Origin: an uncultured bacterium
GTDB taxonomy: Bacteria; Bacillota; Clostridia; Lachnospirales; Anaerotignaceae
DNA: 6,062 nt
NCBI GenBank assembly: GCA_905214825.1
Contig: CAJMNV010000112.1
Span: forward strand, 1-6,062
Direction: 5' to 3'
The position numbers and the translations under genes were made by a program. Under the pieces are notes generated by a model. It was given only the letters and a program-made list of their open reading frames with translations, searched no databases and was not told where the DNA came from. Positions 1 to 6,062 of the stretch are shown here, in pieces (positions within the stretch are counted from its first letter, which is position 1; every line of letters begins with the position of its first letter).

Positions 1-2
1 AA

Positions 3-74
3 GGAAATTTGGATTTTAGCAAACCATTTACAGAAAAAGAGGATATTGGTTTTATGTTGGAAGATAAGAAATGA
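3..74 (+). CDS. C-terminal end of an unidentified upstream gene (partial)
   Basis: The frame starting at base 3 is open from the left edge to a TGA at 72-74 and gives the last 23 residues of a protein, ending IGFMLEDKK. The codons look coding: many begin with G (gga, gat, gaa, gag, ggt), and the TGA overlaps the comEC ATG as ATGA, a common coupled junction in operons. Frame 1 is also open here but would run over 50 bases into comEC, so it is less likely. Frame 2 has an early stop. The tail is charged, with no recognisable motif or membrane segment, and I do not recognise the family. In Bacillus, comEA and comEB precede comEC, but nothing here supports either of them. Confidence 0.6.
   Translation, partial: GNLDFSKPFTEKEDIGFMLEDKK
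59..63 (+). promoter_or_regulatory. Ribosome binding site of comEC
   Basis: GGAAG lies seven bases before the ATG at 71, inside the last codons of the upstream gene. It is a moderate Shine-Dalgarno match and supports this start, with likely coupling to translation of the preceding gene through the ATGA overlap. Confidence 0.5.
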
Positions 75-2422
75 AACGAACGGCATTTTGGATTTTGATA
101 TTCATGATTTGTGGCATATATAGCAGACTAGGCATATCTATGTGGGTATGTTTAGTCTGCTTTATTTTTTGTATGGCAAGTGTATCATATTTTGTGATAA
201 AAAATAAAAATTATTGCTTTTTGTTGTTATTGCTTGCTTTTTTGCTGGGATTTGGTTTGGCTGAGAAAAGTACAACAAAAACATTTGTGGAAATGGCAGG
301 GGGAAACGTTGCCATTACTGCAAGCGGTATTGTTACAAATGCCGAAAAAACAAAAAATGGATATTGGAAATGTGATATTTCAGGAACGGTGACAGAGAAA
401 GAATACAATACGGTACACAAAAATCAAAAATTACTTGCCATTATCAAATTAGATGAAAATGTTGCAATGGGGGATTGTATCACGCTATCGGGTGATGCTT
501 TGGATTTTGCGTGTGCAGATATTTATGGTGGATATGATGAGTGGTTGTATTTGACAGCAGAGGGGTATACTGCAAAAATATTTCCAGATACATGGGAAAA
601 AACAGGTACAGGCACATTTTTTGGTATGGCCATCAAACAGGCAAATGAAAAGGTACAAGCAGTTTTGGATAAGATATTGCCTGAAAAAGAAAGTGGTATT
701 GCAAAAGCCATGTTGACAGGAGATAGAACAGATATTGGAGAAGAAACCGATGAATTGTATACAAAAGCAGGTGTGACACATATTTTATGCATTTCTGGTT
801 TGCATATGTCATTGTTTGCATTTTATTTATCATACATATTACAGGATTTGTGCAAATGCAGTAAAAGGGTAACGGCTTTTGTGACGATTGTAGTTTGTGT
901 GGGATTTTTGATATTTAGCGGTTTGAAACCATCGGCAATGCGTGCAGTTGTGATGATTTCTGTAACATCATTGGGGTATGTGGTATATCGGCAACATGAT
1001 TGGCTTAATTCTTTGGCACTGGCAGGTATTTTGATATTGTTGATACAGCCTTTGTATTTGTTCCAAGCAGGATTTCAGCTTTCTTTTGTTTCTGTTTTAG
1101 GGATTTATATAGCAACACATGTATTGCCAAAACCAAAAACATGGTATGGAAAAATTGGAAATTTGGCAGGTATTTCTTGTTTTGCGGTTGGATTTGGATT
1201 GCCAGTGGTTGCTTATCATTTTTATGAAGTGTCATTTGTGGGTATTTTGGCAAATATGGTGGTATTGCCATTGAGTGGGATGTTGTTGGGCGGTATTGTG
1301 TTATCTGTGATAGGTGGTTTTTTGTTTTTGCCATTGGGAGTATTTTTGGCAGGCACGGTTTATTTTATATTGCAGTTGTTTGAAATGGTTTGTCATTTGG
1401 TGATACAAATTCCATATGGTATTGTAACAATCGGACGTATGCCATTATGGAGTATAGCGGCGTATTATGTGTTGTGGTATGCACTTTGTTTTTATTGCCC
1501 GAATTGGAAATATCGTTTGATGACATTTTCTAGTACCATGATATTGTTGTATGCGATGTTGGGCAATCGTTTGATTTGGAAAGAAAATACGGTTGCATTT
1601 TTAGATGTTGGGCAAGGAGACTGCACAGTCATTACAACATATGATAAAAGAGCATTTGTCATAGATGGTGGTGGAAAATATGGCAAGTCTTTGGGTGAGA
1701 ACGTGGGGATAACAGTCATAGCCCCATATTTAGCATCACAAGGCATTACCGATGTGGAAGGGTTGTTTTTGACACATTTGGATTCTGACCATAGCATAGG
1801 TATTTTAGAATTGTTGGCAGAAGGCAAAGGAAAAGATTTATATGTGTCTGAATGCCCGGTTGTGGATATGGAAGCCGCACAACAACTGAAAGAAATCGTG
1901 GAAAAAAACGACGTTTCGGTATATACTATGCATAAGGGAAATAATTGTATGATGGAAAGTTTGGGTGTGTTGCGTTGTATGTATCCCATAGAGAATTTTT
2001 ATTTTGATGAAAATTCTGAAAATGTGCGGTCTTTGGTTTTGCAGTATGTATATGGGGATACTTCTGTTTTGTTGACAGGGGATATAGAGGTAATGCAAGA
2101 GGCAATGTTGGCAAAACAAGAGATACAAAGTGATATTTTGAAAGTGGCACATCATGGTTCTCGTACATCATCAACACCAATATTTTTGGATGCGGTATCT
2201 GCAGAATGTGGCATTATTTCTTGTGGTAGAAATAATTTATACAATCACCCACATACAGAAGTGATAGAACGTTTGGAAAATCATAATATGGATATTTATA
2301 GAACGGATATATCCAAAAGCATTATCATAAATATTGACCCAAACGGTGGATATACCGTCCATACTGCGGCAGAAAGGAAACCATATTATGAAACAATTAA
2401 AAGAGAAATGGAAAAAACGTGA
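71..2422 (+). CDS. comEC: ComEC/Rec2 family competence protein (DNA-uptake channel)
   Basis: This 783-residue protein has the usual ComEC size and domain order. It is a polytopic membrane protein that carries single-stranded DNA across the cytoplasmic membrane during natural transformation. Hydrophobic segments lie near residues 5-20, 24-43 and 48-64. A soluble DUF4131/OB-like region follows (about 65-175). The membrane Competence domain (about 205-475) carries family hallmarks: MLTGDRTDI (214-222), ILCISGLHMS (238-247), SGLKPSAMRA (283-292) and FQAGFQLSF (331-339). The C-terminal metallo-beta-lactamase-like domain (about 505-765) has LDVGQGD (511-517), DGGG (532-535), the metal motif HLDSDH (569-574), LLTGD (667-671), AHHGS (693-697) and NHPH (725-728). 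The metal ligands look complete, so the domain could be an active nuclease, as proposed for ComEC. The start fits the family's short N-terminus and has a binding site. No other competence gene is visible, so transformability cannot be inferred. Confidence 0.95.
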   Translation: MKRTAFWILIFMICGIYSRLGISMWVCLVCFIFCMASVSYFVIKNKNYCFLLLLLAFLLGFGLAEKSTTKTFVEMAGGNVAITASGIVTNAEKTKNGYWKCDISGTVTEKEYNTVHKNQKLLAIIKLDENVAMGDCITLSGDALDFACADIYGGYDEWLYLTAEGYTAKIFPDTWEKTGTGTFFGMAIKQANEKVQAVLDKILPEKESGIAKAMLTGDRTDIGEETDELYTKAGVTHILCISGLHMSLFAFYLSYILQDLCKCSKRVTAFVTIVVCVGFLIFSGLKPSAMRAVVMISVTSLGYVVYRQHDWLNSLALAGILILLIQPLYLFQAGFQLSFVSVLGIYIATHVLPKPKTWYGKIGNLAGISCFAVGFGLPVVAYHFYEVSFVGILANMVVLPLSGMLLGGIVLSVIGGFLFLPLGVFLAGTVYFILQLFEMVCHLVIQIPYGIVTIGRMPLWSIAAYYVLWYALCFYCPNWKYRLMTFSSTMILLYAMLGNRLIWKENTVAFLDVGQGDCTVITTYDKRAFVIDGGGKYGKSLGENVGITVIAPYLASQGITDVEGLFLTHLDSDHSIGILELLAEGKGKDLYVSECPVVDMEAAQQLKEIVEKNDVSVYTMHKGNNCMMESLGVLRCMYPIENFYFDENSENVRSLVLQYVYGDTSVLLTGDIEVMQEAMLAKQEIQSDILKVAHHGSRTSSTPIFLDAVSAECGIISCGRNNLYNHPHTEVIERLENHNMDIYRTDISKSIIINIDPNGGYTVHTAAERKPYYETIKREMEKT
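2373..2378 (+). promoter_or_regulatory. Ribosome binding site that fixes the holA start
   Basis: AAAGGA sits nine bases before the ATG at 2388, inside the 3' end of comEC. It favours this ATG over the in-frame TTG at 2334, which would add 18 residues unlike the N-terminus of the family. Confidence 0.65.
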
Positions 2423-3383
2423 ATTTCAAAAATGTTATTTATTTTATGGGGCAGAGACATATCTCGTCAAACATTATGCAGAAGTATTGCAAAAAGAAAT
2501 ATTGCTATCTGGTACAGAAACAATGAATTTTGATATTTTGGAAGAAAAAAATGCAACTGCTGCTGCGATTATGGACGCAGGAGAAACATTGCCGTTTTTT
2601 CATGACAAACGATTGCTTGTGATACGAAATAGTGATTTTTTTTGGAAAAATGGCAGAAAAGAAGAAGGCGAAAAACTGCTGGATTTTATTGAAAATATTC
2701 CAGAAACGACTTGCATACTTTTTATAGAAGAAAAAGTGGAAAAAACGGGGAAACTCTATAAAGCCATTGCAAAAATTGGGCAGGTGGTGGAATTTGTCCC
2801 ATTGAAAGAAAATGAAATGATAGTTTGGTTGAAAAAAATGTGCAAATCAGGTGGTGTTGTGCTTTCTCATCAAGCGGCATACTATTTGTTGCAAGTGACA
2901 GATAACCATATGGAAAATTTGGAGCAGGAAATTCAAAAGTTGATTGCATATAAAGAGGGTAAGGGAGAAATACAAATACAAGATATTGATGCGGTTTGTT
3001 CTGTTTCATTGGAAGCAAGAGTATTCGATTTAGTGCGTGCAATGGGGGGAAAAAATGTGGAAAAAGCAGTAGGTGTTTATCGTGATTTGTTGACACTGAA
3101 AGAGTCTCCATATACGGTTTTGTCATTGATTGCCAGACAATTTCGTATGATATTGACAAGTGCTTTGTTATGGCAAAAAGGCGATACACAACCAGAAATT
3201 GCGGAAAAAATAGGCGTGCGTGATTTTGCAGTCAGAGAATATCTTAAGCAAAGCAAACACTTTACGAAAGAAATATTGGAAAAAGCATTACAAGATTGTT
3301 TGGATACTGACATACAAATCAAAAGCGGCAATATAGCAGAAGATTTGGCAGTGGAGTTGTTGTTGATACAATATAGTAAATAA
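2388..3383 (+). CDS. holA: DNA polymerase III subunit delta
   Basis: This 331-residue protein has the usual length of the delta subunit of the clamp-loader complex, which opens the beta sliding clamp and loads it on primed DNA. The start MKQLKEKWKK followed by CYLFYGAETYL (16-26) matches the family, where a short helix leads into a strand ending in (Y/F)G-E-x-Y-L. Other family-typical stretches are ETLPFFHDKRLLVIRN (66-81), NLEQEIQKLIAY (177-188), VFDLVRAMGGKN (212-223), LSLIARQFRMIL (245-256) and DIQIKSGN (308-315) in the C-terminal helical collar domain. Delta lacks ATPase motifs, and none are seen. The gene overlaps comEC by 35 bases in another frame, so translation is probably coupled. 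comEC followed by holA is conserved in Bacillota; in Bacillus rpsT comes next, but here it is a glycoside hydrolase gene. An in-frame TTG start at 2334 is possible but less likely. Confidence 0.93.
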   Translation: MKQLKEKWKKREFQKCYLFYGAETYLVKHYAEVLQKEILLSGTETMNFDILEEKNATAAAIMDAGETLPFFHDKRLLVIRNSDFFWKNGRKEEGEKLLDFIENIPETTCILFIEEKVEKTGKLYKAIAKIGQVVEFVPLKENEMIVWLKKMCKSGGVVLSHQAAYYLLQVTDNHMENLEQEIQKLIAYKEGKGEIQIQDIDAVCSVSLEARVFDLVRAMGGKNVEKAVGVYRDLLTLKESPYTVLSLIARQFRMILTSALLWQKGDTQPEIAEKIGVRDFAVREYLKQSKHFTKEILEKALQDCLDTDIQIKSGNIAEDLAVELLLIQYSK

Positions 3384-3399
3384 AAATAGGGTAGGCATT

Positions 3400-3403
3400 G
3401 GAG
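3400..3403 (+). promoter_or_regulatory. Probable ribosome binding site of the GH13 gene
   Basis: GGAG lies only four bases before the ATG at 3408, a little closer than usual. An alternative purine run, AGGGTAGG at 3388-3395, is 12 bases away. The 24-base holA-GH13 gap holds nothing else, with no room for a terminator plus promoter. Confidence 0.45.
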
Positions 3404-3407
3404 AAAT

Positions 3408-5438
3408 ATGGATATTTATATAGATAATGTCATAAAAGTGCGTGAAAAAATATGGCATGGGCAAACATTTTTGCCAGATAGCGTATGCAGTGATGAAACA
3501 ATATATTTTCGCAATCCCGTAGAACCACGCAGTACGGATTTTGTAGAAATAGTTTTGCAAGTGGCAAAAGAGAATGTCAAAAGAGTATATCTTTGTACAG
3601 AAGAAAAAACATTTTTGATGCGAAAAAAAGAAACGGTGGAAGCTTTGGATAGATACAGTGTTTTGTTGCCACCAACCGAAAAACCTGTCAGATATTTTTT
3701 TGCGTTGGAACATTTTGATGGTATTTCGTATTATGGCAAAAATGGCGTAACAGATACCATACCAGAGACGCAATGGCAGTTTTATATATTGCGTGATTTT
3801 GTGACACCAAATTGGGCAAAAGGCAGTGTGATGTATCAAATATATGTTGACCGTTTTTATAATGGCAATTTGGATAATGATGTTCGCACAGGAGAATATT
3901 GTTATTTAAAACAAGATGTTGTAGGGCAGAAAGATTGGTCGGCACCCATTGGTGAGAATGATTTTTGTTGTTTTTATGGCGGAGATTTAGATGGTGTGTT
4001 GCAAAAATTAGATTATTTGGCAGATTTGGGGGTGGAAGTGTTGTATTTAAACCCCATATTTGTATCACCCAGCAGTCACAAATATGATATACAGGATTAT
4101 GAACACATTGACCCACATTTTGGAAGAATTGTAAAAGATGGAACATTGCCATCAGAAAATATATATAAAATTAGAACCACATCAAAAGAAAATTTGGAGG
4201 CAAGTGATGCGTTGTTTGCAAAATTGGTAGAACAAGCACATCAAAAAGGCATACGGATATTGATAGATGGTGTGTTTAATCATTGTGGGGCACTGCATAA
4301 ATGGTTGGATAAAGAAAATTTGTATCAAAATGGTGCGTTTCAAAATCAACAAAGCCCATACCATGATTATTTTTATTGGCAGGAAGACGGCAGTTATGAA
4401 GGTTGGTGGGGGTATGACAACCACCCAAAATTGAATGTAGATAAAAGCAAAAACTTGTATCAGACATTGTTGAATATTGGAAAAAAATGGGTATCACCAC
4501 CTTTTTGTGCAGATGGTTGGCGTTTAGATGTTGCGGCAGATTTGGCAAAATCAGAAACCACAAATCATCAATTTTGGCAAGATTTTCGCAGTGCTGTAAA
4601 GACAGTACATCCTGATACGTTGATATTGGCGGAACATTATGGAAATCCAGATGCTTGGTTGCAGGGGGATCAATGGGATAGCATTATGAATTATGATGCG
4701 TTTATGGAGCCTGTGAGTTGGTTTTTTACAGGGGTTTCCAAACATAGCACAGAATATAAACCAAATTTGTACAATGATACAAAAATATTCTGGCAAACGA
4801 TGAAAGAAACTATGCGAAAATTACCCATACAATCTTGTATGGTTGCCATGAACCAACTTTCCAATCATGATCATTCTCGTTTTTTGACCCGTACCAATCA
4901 AAAAATAGGCAGATTGCATACCAATGGTGCAGAAATGGCAGAACAAGGCACACAAAAAGCTGTTTTGCGAGAAGCGGTTTTGTTTCAGATGACTTGGTTG
5001 GGGGCGGCAACCATATATTATGGAGATGAGGCAGGTTTGGCTGGGTGGACTGATCCAGATAATCGCCGCACATATCCTTGGGGAAATGAAGATGTGAATT
5101 TGATTGCATATCACAAAGCATTGATTGCCATAAGAAAACATTCTTCGGCACTGCGAATGGGGGCAACAAAGATATTTGATACACCACAAGGTGTGTTGGC
5201 ATATGGGCGTTTTGATGCAAAAGAAAAAATGGTTGTGTTGTGTAACAATACAAAACAAAAAATGAATTTAAAATTGCCTGTTTGGGAAATGGGTAGTGCA
5301 TTACAAGGGCAGTTACAACTGCAAATTGTCACGAATACAAAGGGATTTTCTCAAAAACAACAAATGGTGGAAATCATAAATGGTATGGCTTGTTTTGCGT
5401 TATCTCCGCAAAGTGCAATGTTGTGGAAAGAGGTGTAA
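3408..5438 (+). CDS. Intracellular GH13 alpha-glucan hydrolase, neopullulanase/cyclomaltodextrinase type
   Basis: This 676-residue alpha-amylase-family enzyme probably cleaves alpha-glucosidic bonds in maltodextrins, cyclodextrins or pullulan/glycogen fragments. No signal peptide or membrane anchor is visible, so it should act in the cytoplasm. Residues 1-130 resemble the N-terminal beta-sandwich of cyclomaltodextrinases (CBM34-like). The catalytic barrel begins at PNWAKGSVMYQIYVDRF (134-150). Conserved regions are YLNPIF (213-218), SHKYD (223-227), DGVFNH (287-292), HPKLN (339-343, equivalent to the MPKLN signature of neopullulanases), GWRLD with nucleophile Asp374, ILAEH with acid/base Glu409, and LSNHD with Asp488. 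YYGDEAGLAGWTDPDNRR (537-554) is also typical. A C-terminal beta domain spans about 585-676. All three catalytic acids are present. An extra segment at about 241-263 separates HFG from the third barrel strand. Exact substrate and subfamily (GH13_20 or GH13_39) cannot be told from sequence. It lies 24 bases after holA, probably in the same transcript. Confidence 0.9.
   Translation: MDIYIDNVIKVREKIWHGQTFLPDSVCSDETIYFRNPVEPRSTDFVEIVLQVAKENVKRVYLCTEEKTFLMRKKETVEALDRYSVLLPPTEKPVRYFFALEHFDGISYYGKNGVTDTIPETQWQFYILRDFVTPNWAKGSVMYQIYVDRFYNGNLDNDVRTGEYCYLKQDVVGQKDWSAPIGENDFCCFYGGDLDGVLQKLDYLADLGVEVLYLNPIFVSPSSHKYDIQDYEHIDPHFGRIVKDGTLPSENIYKIRTTSKENLEASDALFAKLVEQAHQKGIRILIDGVFNHCGALHKWLDKENLYQNGAFQNQQSPYHDYFYWQEDGSYEGWWGYDNHPKLNVDKSKNLYQTLLNIGKKWVSPPFCADGWRLDVAADLAKSETTNHQFWQDFRSAVKTVHPDTLILAEHYGNPDAWLQGDQWDSIMNYDAFMEPVSWFFTGVSKHSTEYKPNLYNDTKIFWQTMKETMRKLPIQSCMVAMNQLSNHDHSRFLTRTNQKIGRLHTNGAEMAEQGTQKAVLREAVLFQMTWLGAATIYYGDEAGLAGWTDPDNRRTYPWGNEDVNLIAYHKALIAIRKHSSALRMGATKIFDTPQGVLAYGRFDAKEKMVVLCNNTKQKMNLKLPVWEMGSALQGQLQLQIVTNTKGFSQKQQMVEIINGMACFALSPQSAMLWKEV
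5427..5435 (+). promoter_or_regulatory. Strong ribosome binding site for the GTG-started pseudouridine synthase gene
   Basis: AAAGAGGTG lies within the last codons of the GH13 gene and ends six bases before the GTG at 5442. It is the best Shine-Dalgarno match in the window and supports the GTG start over the TTG at 5451 or the ATG at 5478. Confidence 0.7.
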
Positions 5439-5441
5439 AGA

Positions 5442-6062
5442 GTGCAGGATTTGAACATATTGTTTGAAGATGATGATATGGTGGTTGTGGTAAAGCCGCA
5501 GGGTATGCCCACACAGCCTGATAAAACAGGAGATATGGATATTTTGACGCAATTAAAACAAAAAACAGGGCATGAAATGGGTTTGTTGCATCGTTTGGAT
5601 AGACCAGTGGGTGGTGTGATGGTATTTGCAAAAACAAAACAGGCAGAGACACGTATTGCAAAAGATATGCAACAAGGGATATGGCAAAAATATTATATGG
5701 CGGTGTTATGTGGCAGTATACAACAAAAAAGCGGTGTATGGATAGATTATCTTTACAAAAATGCAAGAACCAATTTGTCTGCTTGTGTACCAAAAGACAA
5801 AAAAGGAGCAAAGAAAGCGGTTTTATATTATGATGTATTGGAAGAAATAGAACATAATGGTGAAATATTGTCGCTTGTTAAAATTAAATTAGAAACAGGC
5901 AGACATCATCAAATCCGTGTGCAGACATCAGAAAGAGGCGTACCGATTTGGGGAGATAGAAAATATGCCAAAAATCAGTATGTCCCAAAAGAGGCAAATA
6001 TTGCACTGTGGTCTGATTGTTTGGAGGGTGTACACCCCATTACAAAAAAACATCTGGTATTT
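5442..6062 (+). CDS. RluA family RNA pseudouridine synthase (3' end outside the window)
   Basis: The frame is open for 207 codons to the right edge with no stop. The product should isomerise specific uridines in rRNA or tRNA to pseudouridine in the cytoplasm; the target site cannot be predicted. Family motifs are ILFEDDDMVVVVKPQGMPT (6-24), the catalytic motif HRLDRPVGG (50-58) with Asp53 as the expected catalytic aspartate, VFAKT (61-65), KYYMAVLCG (83-91), TGRHHQIRVQ (152-161), GDRKYA (171-176) and the late HPITKKHLVF (198-207). The last motif is normally close to the C-terminus, so probably only about 10 to 30 residues are missing. There is no N-terminal S4 RNA-binding domain, as in E. coli RluA and TruC. 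GTG at 5442 is the first possible start after the in-frame stop of the GH13 gene, and the conserved region begins almost at once, so a later start would cut the domain. The three-base gap indicates an operon. Confidence 0.92.
   Translation, partial: MQDLNILFEDDDMVVVVKPQGMPTQPDKTGDMDILTQLKQKTGHEMGLLHRLDRPVGGVMVFAKTKQAETRIAKDMQQGIWQKYYMAVLCGSIQQKSGVWIDYLYKNARTNLSACVPKDKKGAKKAVLYYDVLEEIEHNGEILSLVKIKLETGRHHQIRVQTSERGVPIWGDRKYAKNQYVPKEANIALWSDCLEGVHPITKKHLVF

Noticed and set aside
1261..1320. Very strong G over C excess on the + strand (23 G and 4 C by hand count).
   Set aside because: It matches a membrane region rich in Val, Gly and TTG leucine codons. Elsewhere, for example 4861-4920, C exceeds G, so it is not evidence of a replication-strand switch or foreign DNA.
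1492..1989. Long open frames on the minus strand opposite comEC (this one 165 codons) and opposite the GH13 gene.
   Set aside because: They lie opposite well-supported genes, their translations show no family motif, and they overlap one another in different frames. They are by-products of the coding bias of the real genes.
2285..2300. A 16-base direct repeat (AATATGGATATTTATA) shared with 3405-3420 at the GH13 start.
   Set aside because: Both copies encode Met-Asp-Ile-Tyr in AT-rich sequence, and the similarity does not extend further, so coincidence is the best explanation.
2343..2358. Small inverted repeat ACGGT/ACCGT with a six-base loop about 30 bases upstream of the holA start.
   Set aside because: The five-base-pair stem lies inside comEC coding sequence and is too weak to claim as a regulatory structure.
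2334..2387. In-frame N-terminal extension of HolA starting at TTG 2334.
   Set aside because: The extra 18 residues do not resemble HolA N-termini, and a good ribosome binding site precedes ATG 2388, which matches the expected family start.
3460..3475. Six-base-pair inverted repeat GGCAAA/TTTGCC with a four-base loop, about 50 bases into the GH13 gene.
   Set aside because: It lies inside conserved-frame coding sequence, is short, and is not followed by a T-run. A stem this size is expected by chance in several kilobases, so neither a terminator nor an attenuator is supported.

Overview
The window holds five protein-coding genes, all on the + strand and packed almost without gaps. They are the last codons of an unidentified gene, then comEC, holA, an intracellular glycoside hydrolase family 13 (GH13) enzyme, and an RluA-type pseudouridine synthase that runs off the right edge. 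The DNA is visibly AT-rich. The comEC-holA adjacency is a classic Bacillota (Firmicutes) arrangement, and the GH13 protein resembles alpha-amylase-family proteins I associate with Clostridia, especially Lachnospiraceae. I therefore infer a low-GC anaerobic clostridial genome; the genus cannot be read from this window.

Layout: 3-74 is the C-terminal tail of an upstream gene, overlapping the comEC start in an ATGA. 71-2422 is a full-length ComEC/Rec2 DNA-uptake channel with an intact metallo-beta-lactamase-like domain. 2388-3383 is the DNA polymerase III delta subunit, whose start lies 35 bases inside comEC. 3408-5438 is a cytoplasmic neopullulanase/cyclomaltodextrinase-like enzyme. 5442-6062 is the pseudouridine synthase, starting at GTG one codon after the GH13 stop and in the same frame.

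Gaps between genes are 24 bases or less, and I see no Rho-independent terminator or convincing promoter. The simplest reading is one polycistronic transcript, with translational coupling likely at the overlaps. The genes do not form one pathway: DNA import, replication clamp loading, alpha-glucan breakdown and RNA modification appear to be co-transcribed neighbours rather than a functional system.

There are no RNA genes, mobile elements, CRISPR arrays, attachment sites or substantial repeats that I can support, and no stretch over 300 bases lacks a gene. I found no evidence for an undescribed system. The points worth a second look are the carbohydrate enzyme inside a DNA/RNA housekeeping cluster, its family-specific sequence features, the one-stop-codon separation from the next gene, and the strong use of TTG for leucine.
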